NCBI GenBank assembly: GCA_963971225.1
Contig: OZ020268.1
Coordinates: forward strand, 127,596,787-127,660,786
Length of the DNA: 64,000 bases
Direction: 5' to 3'
Source of the DNA: Melieria omissa
Taxonomy: Eukaryota > Arthropoda > Insecta > Diptera > Ulidiidae
Below the pieces are notes generated by a model. That model searched no databases. It was given only the letters and a program-made list of their open reading frames with translations, and was not told the origin of the DNA. The position numbers and the translations under genes are program-made. How positions within the stretch are numbered: position 1 is the first letter of the stretch; every line of letters begins with the position of its first letter. Below, in pieces: positions 11,760 to 23,688 of this stretch.

Positions 11760-12240
11760 ATTGGGCCCCGCGGCTTTGCACGCATGCTTAAAGTCAATGG
11801 GGCCAATAAATTAAGTTTTTTTTAACCCTTTGGTGATCCCGTCAGATCCTTATGAAAAAAGTCTTATCTAATTCTTCCCACTTGAAGTGCTTTCACCATA
11901 TTTGAAGTCAACTGGCGCATTAAATTATGTTCTCCATAAAAACTCTTAACCGATTGTTGATCCCGTCACATTTCGATTTTCAAAAAAGTAAAAACACGTT
12001 TTGAATTGGTTCGCATGTAAAAAAACAAAAGGCCCATAAAATCTTTTTTTTTTCATTCAAACCTGTTTAACCCGTTGCTGACCCCGTTAGAGTTTGATTT
12101 TCGAAAAATTAAAAACACGTGTCGAAGTATTTCTCACTAAGAGTACTTTCACCAAGTTTGAAGTCACAAGGTGTAAAAAATCATATTTCTTTACACAACC
12201 TTTCAACCCTTGTCCCTTGTCCCGTCTTAACGGAGGTTAA
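11760..12240 (-). repeat. R2-type end followed by internally repeated unit
   Basis: 11765-11812 repeats the R2 terminus (ccccgcggctttgcac and gtcaatggggccaataaa). Next come about three degenerate copies of a roughly 120-bp unit built on aaccc-tt-gtgatcccgtcaga and gattttcgaaaaa-taaaaacacgt (about 11824, 11946 and 12068). It is non-coding. Confidence 0.55.
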
Positions 12241-12251
12241 TTTTTCAAGAT

Positions 12252-12508
12252 ATTACAATAATTATAATTGACTGGCACGACAGCCCGATACCGCGACTAA
12301 GGCCTAGCTACCCGCAACCATCCGTGTTGTGCGTGCGAATTTTTACAAGGTTGGAAGGGACCTACAGTTTTATGCCGATTCCGAACGCGCGAGTTGGGAG
12401 CTTTTCCATCAGCAGCAGGTGTTAGTAGCAACGGAGTCTTGAACCTGGGTTCGAGCGTCGCATTTGACTCTCGGCCCAACGCACTAGCCAGCTGAGCTAC
12501 GGCGGCTG
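12252..12508 (-). mobile_element. tRNA-derived SINE, copy B
   Basis: It has the same family structure as copy A. On the minus strand it begins with the tRNA-like head GCCGTAGCTCAGCTGGCTAG. The B-box region reads GGTTCAAGACTCC. The AT-rich tail faces left. A perfect 11-bp target duplication tttttcaagat is present at 12241-12251 and 12509-12519. It lacks part of the central body found in copies A, C and D. A chance minus-strand ORF of 60 codons lies inside. Confidence 0.9.
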
Positions 12509-12639
12509 TTTTTCAAGATGTACCTACGGTTAAAATTTCAATCAATCAATTAAATCAATTAAAATCAGTCAGTCGGGACAAACAATTACGTGTACGAAGA
12601 TATACACTAGCGGAGTTCACTCATCATAGCATTTTAGGT

Positions 12640-13015
12640 ATCAATTTGTTATTTGTTTGTCAACAAGGTGGAGATGGCAGGGAGGCGTATCAAGTGGGCG
12701 CAGCCAATATTTTACGGCTTATGTTTTCCCCCGATGAAAGACAAAATCAGTTGATAGCAATATGTACATACAAGTGCTGTAGCTTTGGTTTGTAGACGTG
12801 GCCGATTCTATATGGTCTATAATTATCCATAGTTGGGTTTGTTACTATAGTGGGCATTCTACTTACTAGGTGAGCTTGGCTAATCTCATATGTATTATTC
12901 CCACACAAAATAAGTTTTTGGATATTTGTTCCAATTAAATAGGTTTAGTGTTTTTTCGTGATTGTGGCTCAAACAAACAACGTAGTATTACTTCTTATAT
13001 AAAAATATAGATGTA
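12640..13015 (+). repeat. Dispersed repeat R1 copy
   Basis: It shares tacggcttatgttttcccc, gtgggcattctact and aataggtttagtgttttttc with the other R1 copies and ends near tatataaaaatatagatg. It is non-coding. Confidence 0.55.
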
Positions 13016-13558
13016 ATAATAATGCACAACAATTGATGCGTTTTAACTAAATTGTAGTCCTCATATCCAACCACATGCCACAAAGACAAAGTTGATATTT
13101 ATAATTTTTGAACTATCTTTTTACATGCAGGTATCCGATTTCTTTCAGAATTTGTTACGCTCGATTCCTTTACTGATATGCCTTGCATAACGGAAGTGAA
13201 CAATAGCGACGAAGAAGACAATAAGCACCTGTTAGCCTCCCGTTCAGCTTTGTCTTTCCAATCGGAAGAGCGCACAGGAACGTGACGTGCAGGCTGATTG
13301 CTTGTAACATATTTAACAGGCACGAATCAAAATATCGAATTTCCATCTCTTTGTCGACTTACAGCTTTTATTGCCATTAGCTTTTTTGCCTATATATCGG
13401 AAGCGTGCTGCATTGAATTCAATCGATTGTCGACTTTGCGGTGCGCGCAACCGCGAGGGACCTCGTCTCTCTCTGTCTCCTGCGTCGAAGTGGAGGTGAT
13501 CCCATCAAGTACATTTATAATGTGTCGTATAGACATATACACATTTATATATATATAT
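13016..13558. other. Intergenic, no gene recognised
   Basis: Slightly richer in GC than its surroundings, with two unrelated short ORFs on opposite strands (13099-13323 minus, 13298-13561 plus). Neither has a domain or splice context that I can support. Confidence 0.45.
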
Positions 13559-13822
13559 TAGGGATGCCGATCTCGAGGTCCCGGGATTACTTAAATTGTC
13601 ATTGGTCGAATAATGTTTAAATGTTTTTTTATTGCGTGCGCCATTGTACAATAACTGGCCCGACAGTCCGGTAACAGTATGTATTACGGTTTGGAAGTTT
13701 ATTGTATACGTATGGGAATTTATTGCTTGATTGAATTCCTAGGCTAATCCGGAACTGTGGGATTCATTTTTTGAATACCGAAAATCTCAGGATTAAAATA
13801 TGGTCAGTAATTGACATCCCTA
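13559..13822. mobile_element. Short inverted-repeat element, hAT-like ends
   Basis: The ends are TAGGGATGCC and GACATCCCTA, about 264 bp apart. These resemble the TAGGGATG ends of Ac/hAT elements. The interior carries cccgggatta and attccta/aatccgga phrases like those near 5050, 56600 and 58640. The flanking 8-mers (atatatat and gtatgttt) match poorly, so a target duplication is not shown. Confidence 0.5.
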
Positions 13823-16800
13823 GTATGTTTATACATATTAATTTGCGTGGCTTTTGCCGTCTTATGCATTTTGGTAAAGAGTCCGTAAATGGTGACGCTC
13901 TGCTGCGCTTCCGCTTCTTCTCCTCTCGGAGCTTCAACTTTTCCAATGATGATAAGCTCCCGTTCCGATTGCCCGTGTCTTTGGTATTGTTTTGCCCCAA
14001 CAAGTATGAATTTGATGTTACGTGTTCACTCGCTGTGTTGTTTCCTTCTTACAGCCACAATGAGTAGTGGTGCGACGCATGTTGAGTGTTTTTATACCAC
14101 AGGGCATTCAATTACCGCTCCGCTTTGTGGGAAGTTCATTTGGTAAAGGTGAAAATCGTCGTTGTAAAGTGATACTGAAAGTACCTTAAGAAATACGGGA
14201 TTCACACAATTCGATTGTCGCTTGTTGTTCCTTACATGGTGCTTTATGTAGACGGATGCTTGTGCATACATACATAAGTATGTATGTATATTTCATCTAC
14301 ACATTATATTTTCATCTACACAATTAAGTTTTCTAACGGAAATATTATATTTACTAAAAAAATAATAAATGTCTGAATTACAGCAGCTACGTTAAAATCT
14401 TGTACTTGTAAAAAATCAAAAAAATCTTGTGACTTAAGACCTAAACAATTTTTTTTATTTATTTGGATGAGCTTTTAAAGCTAGTACAGTTTGCGTGGAA
14501 ATGCTTTGGATCACAAATAACACTTTATTTTCGAAGAGACGGTAGACAGCAGACAAGTGCTGTCCCCTCACAACGCAACGAAAATCATGTTGCGTGCGAC
14601 AGGATAGCAGTTGGGCGCATTCAGAATTTGAAATGTTGCTGGCAACGTGCCCAAGTGGAGAAATTTTGCATTAAAGTACAAACGAAGGGAGATAGGCAGA
14701 TTGTAACTGGCCGCCTAGCTAAGACGCAGTTAGGCGCGACACAAGTGGCCTCTTCATGGAATGCATCAGTATTCTCCACAATGCATCAGTGTTCCTACGA
14801 TCGCACACCTAGACAGTCGAAATTATGCTCTATGTTATGATTTGTTTCAACTCGTCTGCTAATAAAAAAATGCATGTGCGAAAGAAGTGTAAGCATTTTG
14901 TAGATTGCTGACTTCTTTAGTGGCACTTGCAGCCCCCTGCCCCGCCAAACCCATTAATTAACTGTTTTCACTGTTGTTTAATTAACAGTTTCTGTCTCGA
15001 TTGTTTTATTTCGACAGTTATGGTCATAACTTTCAGTTCCTTTTGTGTTTTGTGGTTCTAACTATTACGAGCTAGCGTAAGTGACAATTATATAATGATC
15101 TTACGAATATATTCTTGTACAATGAATACATATCTATAAATAAAATGTATATATATATAATATATATATATCTATATATAAAATTTATATATATATATAC
15201 ATATGTATATTTATATATGTATATATTTATATTCTTTTATTAATTCTTAAGTGAATGAATACAGAATGAACGGCTAATTTGATCAATTTTTTTCCTTGAA
15301 AGAGTTTTTAATAGTATTCGGTTAATATTTTTATTAGTATTAAAACCACAACTAATTAAAAAATAATAAAAAATATTATTATTATTTTTAGTTATCCCTA
15401 GCACACTGCGTGTAGCTACATTTCTAGTGGAAACGCTGCTTCATTCAAAGAATGTTTTATATAGATTTGTGTTAAAAATGCTACAAAATGTATAAATAAA
15501 AAATATAAAACCATGATCCATGTGTCAAAAGGACCCTTCCGCATTGTACCTGTGGACATTAAACAACTGTAACTAACTACAAACCATTAGTAGCGGGGGT
15601 AACAATACATACATGACAATTGCAACTGAACCCTACTTCCGTTGCTAGCGCGGTTCGAGTTTCGTAAACTGGATGGAAGGGCGAATGTAAATTAGCCATT
15701 TTACAGAGTAACTGGAGACTGTTCAAAGTTTCAAGCTCACGAATTTAAGTAAATATCTTGAACACAGCTTGAAATCTTAACTCACGATCACACGCTTCGT
15801 ATTTATATACTCGTGAACGTAACTAAAACTGAAAACTCTGCAGGCCGTAAACAACAAGTTATAAATTTTGAATGTTTGTTTTGAAGTGAATTGCGTTGAA
15901 TTGACATGTACCAATGCGTCTAGCAGTATTTACATCTGAACTGGCTGGGCTTGAATGTCTGCAACGTCCAAAGGCCGTGCAGCTGCATTAATTGTGTATT
16001 TGGTAAATGTTACACTCTTCAAGTGGTCAGTTTCTTCGGAAGCCTTATAACGCGTGCGCGTATTAATGATTTTGGAAAAGTATTAATAATAGGGGAGGGT
16101 ATGTGTACGTATGCGGTCTCGGATGGATGCATGTGTAATATCTGCTATGACGCGTGGCTAGTGACGCCAGCCTTATAAAACCACTTCAATGCAATATACT
16201 GCAATGACCTCCCTTCGGTCTGTGCGTAGGGTTGTGCTAGTCTGCGATAAGACAAGCAACACGATTCTAAAGGAAAACTAAAAAAAATGAAACATATGTT
16301 TGGCAGTAAAAGTCGATGGCTAACTTTATCTTCATTCGGCCAAAGGATTCAACGAAATCTGTTTACACTTACACTAGGACCTAGTTGCAACTGTTATTTT
16401 GAATTTGGAAGTTAACCCTTGTAAAAGTGTTTGAGCAAAAATAAAAAGTGAAATTATTTTAAATTGCATAATTGTTACTAATCGAGTTACAACTTATATG
16501 GAACCAATATATAAATGGCTCATGTGTGTTCTCATTCTGATATGGTCCCTAATATCTGCAGTACCAAAAGTTCCAACATTTCGACCCTCTGCTCGTTACG
16601 GTACTGCGTTTTACTGGTCAGTAGGAGCATTTTTTATTTGCAGCTGCTATTTTTTTGTTAGGTAATATTTTATCCCTAGTTTACGGTAAGGCACGCTTTC
16701 CTTTTTACCCAAGAGCTGGGGTTGTCTTGCACTACTGACTGTCCTGCCCATGTTGTGTGCGTTCAATATTTACCAGTACAGTGCTCAGGCGATTTTGAAA

Positions 16801-17258
16801 TAACGTCGTTACCACTAAAATCACCAGATGGCAAGATCGTTATTACTACAACATATTAACCAATATGTAAAAAGCTGGCAGATGTGTTTGGTGTATTTTA
16901 CCTATTTACATGGTAAAACTTTTTTTCAAGTAAGTTGAAGTAAGTTGGTTCATGTATGAATCCCTTGGGTCATTCAAATTAAGATCCTTATCTTTTATTA
17001 TCAAAAACAAATGCTTACATCTTCATTTATCTTCGGTTTGATATTTGAAACATAACAAGTGTTGAAGCGATTAATCGGCATTAGTTTGATTTCTGATAAA
17101 AAAGTTGTGTATTCGGCTTGGGTTTGATATCCAGTGCCGAGTATAAAATCACCCCTAAACCAAGTATATTATTGACTTACTCTACCGAACACACAATTAT
17201 ATTTTCAAATGTGATAAGAATTTCATTTCAAGCTTGTATGTGCGAAACTTGCTGCAAC
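13823..17258. other. Upstream flank of scrt, no gene recognised
   Basis: This stretch contains a moderately GC-rich segment with a 125-codon ORF (14463-14840, no domain, probably chance), an AT/TA microsatellite at 15136-15233 and otherwise unique-looking AT-rich DNA. It could hold scrt enhancers. No specific site can be supported. Confidence 0.5.
15136..15233. repeat. TA-rich microsatellite
   Basis: Long runs of alternating TA with short interruptions, repeated in both orientations over about 100 bp. Confidence 0.85.
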
Positions 17259-17946
17259 TCACGGTAGGCAGGAAGCATCGATAGGTTGCACAAAAATGTC
17301 GACGAAAACTGTAATCGAGGTTGTATTTGTTGATGATTATAGGTGCAAAATCCGTTCGAATTGAAATCCGACCTGCTTCTTCTCAAAAGTTATACATATT
17401 TTTATATTTCGAATCGGGACAATTTGTAACACAGGACAACAAAAAACACTTTTTTTCTGTTGCATGGAGTTTTTCTACTGTTTCTTACTAATTTGGGTGC
17501 GCTGATTTCGGATCTACCCTCAGATTTTTTCTAGCAGCTCTAGTTAGTGAGATATAGGTACCGTGTCATTTTTTCAGTTTTTCCTCTACTTTTTCCATAT
17601 TTTTGATCGTAATTTCTAAACCAAAAAATTGATTGGCATGATTTTTACATTATCGCATTAACAACACCACACGGCTTCTTTTCCGATGCAACTTATTTTT
17701 ATAAGTTTTAAAATGTCGCGGTAATTGGACCTCAAAGTCGGAAAATATTGAATTTTAAGGGGTTTTCTTTGATGGTTAAAAACATACAAATTTTTTGTAA
17801 ATCAGTTAACGATTTGGTGTAATGAAAGCCGACACATCAAGCAATACAACACAGCCAAATTATTTGGCGGAATATACATTCGTATCGAAATAATAGCAAA
17901 AATGTACCATAGCCATTTTCATCACTTTTCATACTTTTTCCTTAAA
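17259..17946 (+). repeat. Left arm of long inverted repeat
   Basis: This 688-bp arm begins tcacggtaggcaggaagcat. It pairs along its whole length with the reverse complement of 18073-18762, with on the order of 15 substitutions or small indels seen by eye. No transposase-like frame is present. A transcript through both arms would fold into a very long hairpin. Confidence 0.95.
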
Positions 17947-18072
17947 CAATTTGGGGCCTTAAAATATTCAAAGCTTTTATTTATTTTTCTTTTATTCTTT
18001 TTGTTTTTTGCATGTATTTCAGATTATAAATGGAACGTAAAGAGAGCATATTTTGAGGAATTTTAAGAATAT
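17947..18072. repeat. Spacer of long inverted repeat
   Basis: This 126-bp AT-rich unpaired segment separates the two arms. It has no obvious coding or RNA content. Confidence 0.9.
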
Positions 18073-18762
18073 TTTAAGGAAAAAGTATGAAAAGTGATGA
18101 AAATGGGTATGGGATATTTTTGCTATTATTTCGATGCGAATATATATACCGCCAAATAATTTGGCTGTGTTGTATTACTTGATGTGTCGGCTTTCATTAT
18201 ACACCAAATGGTTAACTGATTTACAAAAAATGTGTATGTTTTTGACCATCAAAGAAAACCCCTTAAAATTCTATATTTTCCGACTTTGAGGTCCAATTAC
18301 CGCGGCATTTTAAAACTTATAAAAATAAGTTGCATCGGAAAAGAAGCCGTGTGGTGTTGTTAATGCGATAATGTAAAACTCATGCCAATCAATTTTTTGG
18401 TTTAGAAATTACGATCAAAAATATGGAAAAAGTAGAGGAAAAACTGAAAAAATGACACGGTACCTATATCTCACTAACTAGAGCTGCTAGAAAAAATCTG
18501 AGGGTAGATTCGAAATCAGCGCACCCAAATTAGTAAGAAACAGTAGAAAAACTCCATGCAACAGAAAAAAAGTGTTTTTTGTTGTCCTGTGTTACAAATT
18601 GTCCCGATTCGAAATATAAAAATATGTATAACTTTTGAGAAGAAGCAGGTCGGATTTCAATTCGAACGGATTTTGCACCTATAATCATCAACAAATACAA
18701 CCCCGATTACAGTTTTCGTCGACATTTTTGTGCAACCTATCGATGCTTCCTGCCTACCGTGA
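18073..18762 (-). repeat. Right arm of long inverted repeat
   Basis: This 690-bp reverse complement of 17259-17946 ends atgcttcctgcctaccgtga. The arm boundary is sharp on both outer sides, but I find no convincing target duplication. It may therefore be a foldback-type element or a local inverted duplication. Confidence 0.95.
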
Positions 18763-20379
18763 ACTGTAGTCTTCATACTAAAACGAAAGGCTGATGTTAA
18801 ATGGATCTGGTCCATCACTGTAGGTTGCTCCATGAAAATAAAAAAATTGCGTCACACTCACAATGGACGTAATGTAGGCCACAAATAAGTCGATGGAGAA
18901 AAAAATTTTAATAATTAGGCATTTTCCTGTTCTATATGCAATTTTGGTATGCACTTACAGTTTTATGCCGTCCAAACAAAATAAATTTTCATCAATGAAA
19001 AATTTGAATCGATAAATTCAGAAATTAATTTTTCATACTTATTTTTAAGCGATGATTTTGCAATAACGGTCTACTGAAATTGTCCAAAAATTAAAGAGGA
19101 AGTGGGAGTTCATATAAGGCAAAATTTGGTGAGGACCTCGTAACTCTTCATTCGACAAGAACGCAGATGGTGAATAAAACCGGTATACAAAACTAGCGTT
19201 GCTGAAGTATAGAAGCAAACAAATATTACTCAATTGAGTATGATGAGCCTGAAGAATGCCCATTTGCATTATTGTTTTACAACTATTGCAGCAAAGTCGC
19301 AGTTATTGATTTATTGCGGAATGCGGTTAAATTAAAAGGCTTATCAGTAACTTTATTTGTTAGATTTACTAAAATATGTATCCTAACACACAAAGCTCAT
19401 AAACTTTTGGGAATTATTTAATACCATTATTTGAGCCGAAAATCTGACAGTGAATGAAACTACAGTACTTGTATATGTATATAAACGCTTTTGAAAGTTA
19501 AAATCATATAAACCATGCCTCAAAACTGAATAGCTATGACGCCACGACGTATTCCTTCATTGCAATGTCATTTTTGAGACTTGTGTTTTGAAAACACTTA
19601 CGTAATTTTTGACACTTGTGTTTTGAAAATACTTACGTATTACATTATTCATATATGTTTCTCAGATGAAAATTAGGTTTTTCTTTTTACTGCAATCAAA
19701 ACTTATTTTAATGTTTTATTATCATCATATTCTAAAGGGAAACATTTTGGAAATGAAATGTCAAGTATTTGGTGGTGCGATATGCCAATTTTGGAAATAC
19801 TGGTTGATTGCGTATTCCTTTTAGATACTTTATGCTTTCGTTTGGGGATGAAACCTCGTACACCACGGTGTGGCCCCGTACAAGAAATATGTAATTGTTG
19901 ATCATTGAGTCATGTGTTATGGTTGCTATTGACGGAATGGCCTGCAAACAGAATACCATACACACTTCCTGACTGTTGCCGTCCTGGCTGCGCCAGTCAC
20001 GGAAATCCGACTAACAACTATTCTTACTTGCGTGCGTATGGCATTGTTCTCACCGCTCATGTCCTTTTACGTATACCGAAAGAGCAACAGACTGTAACCG
20101 AATCACACAGCGTTCGGGCATAACGCAATAGCTGTGAGTAGAAAACGAGTTCGCTTGGTAGGGCTGATAAGCGTCATTATGATTACATTCGGGGCATTTG
20201 CACTCGTGCTTCGACGCTCATTGAAAACCAAGTTTGCACCCTTATAGAGCAACTGGGGGTTGAAAGCCATGCGCCAAAGCGAGGGAGAGCCTAATGAGCT
20301 GGGAATAGTTTCGTTTCCATTCAGTGTGTAGTTCCAATTCGCCTGTGTTCCGTGCGATATTGAAAAGGGGCGAATGCCA
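18763..20379. other. Proximal upstream region of scrt
   Basis: Apparently unique DNA between the long inverted repeat and the promoter candidate. It holds a 35-bp tandem duplication at 19579-19648 and a 77-codon minus-strand ORF (19732-19965) with no recognisable domain. It is a reasonable place for regulatory DNA of scrt, but this is inference from position only. Confidence 0.45.
19579..19648 (+). repeat. 35-bp tandem duplication
   Basis: acttgtgttttgaaaa...acttacgta occurs twice, 35 bp apart, with one or two substitutions. Confidence 0.75.
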
Positions 20380-20412
20380 TATAAAAGGCCACACATCGAC
20401 TTCGGCCATTCT
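20380..20412 (+). promoter_or_regulatory. scrt: Candidate TATA/Inr core promoter of scrt
   Basis: A TATA box (tataaaagg) lies at 20380-20388. An initiator matching YYANWYY (ccattct) has its A at 20408, 28 bp downstream of the first T of the TATA box, which is the usual spacing. This would give a leader of about 980 nt to the scrt start codon if it is unspliced. No perfect DPE is seen at the expected offset. The promoter is predicted from sequence only. Other start sites are possible. Confidence 0.5.
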
Positions 20413-21390
20413 TATAAGCCTCCAAGGGTTGCTTACGTTCGGTTCGCATTTCTCTTCTATCTTATATAACATTCTCTTGTACGGATCCTTAAGTTTTCCC
20501 TCAATCAATTCTAGTTTCATCTTAACTTTAACTATTTTTTCTATTCGACGGGCAATTAAATGCAAACTAACAAATATCGAAACCACGAAAGTAAAAAATA
20601 TAATTAAACGCAAAGAGGAAGAAACGCTTAAATATTCCACTATCGCTCAACCTTTGCATTTTTCCACTTTTACACTTCCCGTTTCTTTCTTTTCTCGGCG
20701 TCGGGTAATAAGTATCGAAAACGAAGGAAAATGAAATACAGTGCTGTGTGGCAGATTAAAAATCGATATGTGCAAGAGCCAAGTGAAAAGTTAAGTGTGA
20801 AATAATAAAATTCAAACTACGCATCCAAGAGATTTCACAATCAGGATTACTTATGGTTATTGGAAGAAACAAAAATATGTGGAACAAAATCTCAAAAAAT
20901 TATAAATAAATCTCAAAGAAAAACTAAACAATTTTTAGAAATGTCAGCCAAACGGATAAGAACAAAACATCTGTGCGGCAATAACGAAATTCACAAATAC
21001 TTTAAATTCAAATAGTTTGCAATAAGTTAAAACATAATCAAAAACTCGAGCATCGCCCACCCACTGCCGTAAATACACCAACGCAGATCACGTCTTATGC
21101 TATCCGTTTAGTTAAAGCCATAGAAATATTTCGTCGAGCTCACAAACCCATAGAAATTAAAATCGTTCCTCTTCTGCTTCACAACCAGAAAAAAGGAGTA
21201 ATCCTTTTAGAAGGTGCCACTTGCTTTAGCTCGCTCGGAATAAACATTTCACAATTTTGCAACTTCGCTCTAAAATAATCTGTCCTTTTGACGACTTGAC
21301 GCCTGAAAATTGAGTTGGCCATCTCTGATCGGAATTGTTTTCTCTCATATTCGGAAACTGCCTTAATTCTTACACTGACCCCTTGTTAAC
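20408..21390 (+). other. scrt: Predicted 5' leader of scrt with uORFs
   Basis: If transcription starts at 20408, this 983-nt leader is AT-rich and carries several upstream ATGs. Two are in fair context and open short uORFs of 24 codons each, at 20731-20805 (context ggaaaATG) and 20941-21015 (context agaaATG). A five-codon ORF starts at 21097. Such uORFs could dampen translation of scrt. Whether all of this sequence is in the mature mRNA is unknown. Confidence 0.45.
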
Positions 21391-21859
21391 ATGCCACGCT
21401 GTTTGATGGCTAAAAAATGGAAGGCATACCCTTGGCCGGATCGAACTGACGATTCATCAATAGCAGCAAACACAACGAAAACAAATAACCATTTAGAACA
21501 AGTACCGGATATAAATATTCAGATTACGCAAAAAACGGAACTACGGTCTTCAACACTCACTTTGAAATCAAATGAAGTTAACGAAGCGAAATCACGTCGC
21601 TCGACTATAGACGACGACGAAGAGATTGATGTGGTGGGGGACCATGTTAACGCGGCCTCCGCGACAAATATAACCGACAACTCTAACAGCAGTAAAAACG
21701 AAAAGAAATCTGTACTGTATTCAATAACAACTTCCAGCGGTACAACGCCTTTAGCAACGTGCTGGGGTCCATCATCACCAACAGCAGGCACAACAGCGCC
21801 GAGTCCGCCACCCCACTCACCGGAAGCAGCAACACGTTGTTCCACTACTTTATACAATG
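21391..21859 (+). CDS. scrt: scratch (scrt) coding exon 1: SNAG-like N-terminus
   Basis: This exon encodes residues 1-156 plus the first base of codon 157 of the Scratch transcriptional repressor. The start is fixed by the residues MPRCLMAKKW, a SNAG-type repression motif (MPRSFLVKK in vertebrate Scratch/Snail relatives), and by a good fly context (ttaacATG). An acidic stretch (DDDEEID, around residues 70-76) and a Ser/Thr/Pro-rich segment (around residues 120-150) follow. The exon ends in a strong donor, aatg|gtgagt, with GT at 21860-21861. The frame is phase 1 and joins exactly to the acceptor at 33521-33522, so that codon 157 becomes Gly. Scratch acts in the nucleus of neural precursors and neurons, where it represses non-neuronal targets. 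The function is family knowledge. Gene identity rests on the SNAG motif plus the exon 2 fingers. Confidence 0.9.
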
Positions 21860-22200
21860 GTGAGTTTAAGCACCGTCTTGATAATATCATCTGCTCTCAG
21901 AACCCTGGATGCATTTTCAATAACTTTAAAAACTGTCTTTAGATTAAGCAAATTTTTAAGCAAGATTGTTTCACAACTTAGGGAGGGGTCTTTCAAGAAT
22001 ATGGAAACAAGCTTATTCCTCGTACAAGCTTATCCTTATAGTAAAAGCTTTTAACAAGAATTCAAATCAATTTGAAAGCGACATCGATTATATGGCGCAC
22101 GATTTTTGAACTCTTATCGCTACAGAAAACTGATCACACTAACAAGAAACCAATAACAGTCATGATGGTTGGTGGGCTCTCAAGGGTCATTGCCTCTTAA

Positions 22201-22706
22201 CCCCTTCGCTACAGGTTTTTACTGGGGAAAGTTAAAATTTTAAATTATTATGTTTCTATGTGGTTATATTAGCAATATTCTAAAAGAAATTTTTAAATTT
22301 TTATACTCGGACCCTGTATTTTAGAGTGTTTTTCTATGAGTGAAACCCCATCGTTGTGGCTGTAATAATTACTTAAACATTACACTTTTTACGCGTAACG
22401 AAAATTTGAATATTTCTTCATTTACTTCAGCCAAAATGAAAAAAAAAAGTATCTAAAGTCAAAGAAACCGTCAAATAAAAAAGTTATCTAACGTTTTCTG
22501 CTTCTTCTTCCTTTACTATGTCAAGATATATCATTACAAAACGTGAATACTTCTCTTCTTTAAACTTTAATATTCAGTTTATTAATTTCGTATTTTTCCT
22601 AAAACTTCAAACTAAGAACCAACAAAAAATGAATTCTTGAAACCACAGAGAGTTCAGACGTCCACAAAGTAGCAATGTGCCATATGGCAACAAAATAGCG
22701 AAAGGG
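22201..22706. mobile_element. TTAA-target MITE in scrt intron (piggyBac-like)
   Basis: The element is 506 bp, with ends CCCCTTCGCTA and TAGCGAAAGGG and perfect TTAA at 22197-22200 and 22707-22710. It is non-coding. One inner flank (gttgccatatggca) resembles the corresponding part of the 32894-33408 element (gtagccatatgact), which suggests a related family. Confidence 0.75.
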
Positions 22707-22710
22707 TTAA

Positions 22711-23067
22711 GTACTCACACAAAAATATTGAGATTAAGAAGAGAAAGAAAATTTACTTCAGAATTAGGCAACTTCTTTTTCGATATTCAATTGCATACGA
22801 GTTGTTGCATGGTTGACATAACTATTCATAGCAGCAGTGTAGAAATAAATACAACCGAAGCCTCGCTATCAGCCTTGCTTTTTTGGTAGTTAAGTGTGAT
22901 TTGTTAAGCGTTTGATTTTCAAACCGTAATTAATAAACCGCAATGCACTTTGAAGGATGCTTTGACAACTCTTATATTGCTTTTGGTTGCTCATCAGACC
23001 AAAAACGTAAATTTATCTTTTTTTATTTTTTTTATTTTATTTATTTATGTATTTTATTATCATATCC
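22711..23067. other. Intronic DNA, nothing recognised
   Basis: AT-rich intronic sequence between a MITE and a LINE fragment. A T-rich stretch at 23015-23060 precedes the LINE target site. Confidence 0.5.
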
Positions 23068-23076
23068 ATATCCATT

Positions 23077-23679
23077 ATGGGATCCAAAAGTATGATCATA
23101 TCTCGCTGTGGAGAAACAAAGTTCTTGGATGTAGCATTATGAACTACCTAGCTGCGAGAAACTGTATATTTCTATACAAATTAGTCTTATGGAAAACTCC
23201 ACGTTATCTGTATGACAAGCTCCACCTCTCCAAGTCACAGAGGCTTCACAGCCTGATTGTACCTAGGCATGCTCTGTTAGCTACTTCTCGACTGTTTTTC
23301 GTTAACGCCGTGAGACTGTGGAACTCAATTCCTGAGATGATTAAAGCCAGACTGAATCGAAGCAACTACAAAATACTTATACTAGACCATTTTAAAAAAC
23401 TGGGGTAAATAATGCGACCATAATAATTACAGACTACATGACCATTTGTTGTTTTTGTTTCCTCTTTACTCTTTCTATACTTCTTCTTTTTCTTCTACTT
23501 CTTTACTTTCTACTTTCTATATCCATATATTAGTTTTAAGTTTAATAATTGTAATTGTATTTATATTGTAAGCATATTGTATTACCAAAATTTAATTTAA
23601 TGTGTTGATGTACTCATAAAAGATCCATGATCTTAAGTTGTACAAATAATTCAATAAATAAATAAATAAAATAAAATAA
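23077..23679 (+). pseudogene. 5'-truncated non-LTR retrotransposon (RT C-terminus)
   Basis: An open frame to 23408 reads as the C-terminal region that follows reverse transcriptase in CR1/Jockey-type LINEs. It has a thumb-like segment (RNKVLGCSIMNYLAARN), then PRYLYDKLHL, RHALLATSRLFFVNAVRLWN and SIPEMIKARLNR. The 3' UTR and an A-rich (AATA)n tail run to 23679. A 9-bp target duplication atatccatt is present at 23068-23076 and 23680-23688. Everything upstream of the C-terminus is missing, typical of incomplete reverse transcription. The copy is dead. Open codons upstream of 23077 belong to host DNA. Confidence 0.85.
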
Positions 23680-23688
23680 ATATCCATT

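Noticed and set aside
14463..14840. 125-codon ORF upstream of scrt
   Set aside because: No recognisable domain or signal. It is only a GC-richer patch with a chance open frame.
19732..19965. 77-codon minus-strand ORF with fairly balanced composition
   Set aside because: No domain, start context or splice partner could be supported.
20242..20734. Overlapping ORFs of 97-136 codons on both strands near the promoter
   Set aside because: No domain, mutually overlapping, and they cover the TATA/Inr and leader. They are best explained by chance.
22950..23076. N-terminal part of the 152-codon ORF at 22950 as retrotransposon protein
   Set aside because: It lies outside the LINE target duplication (23068-23076), so these codons are host intron DNA read through by chance.
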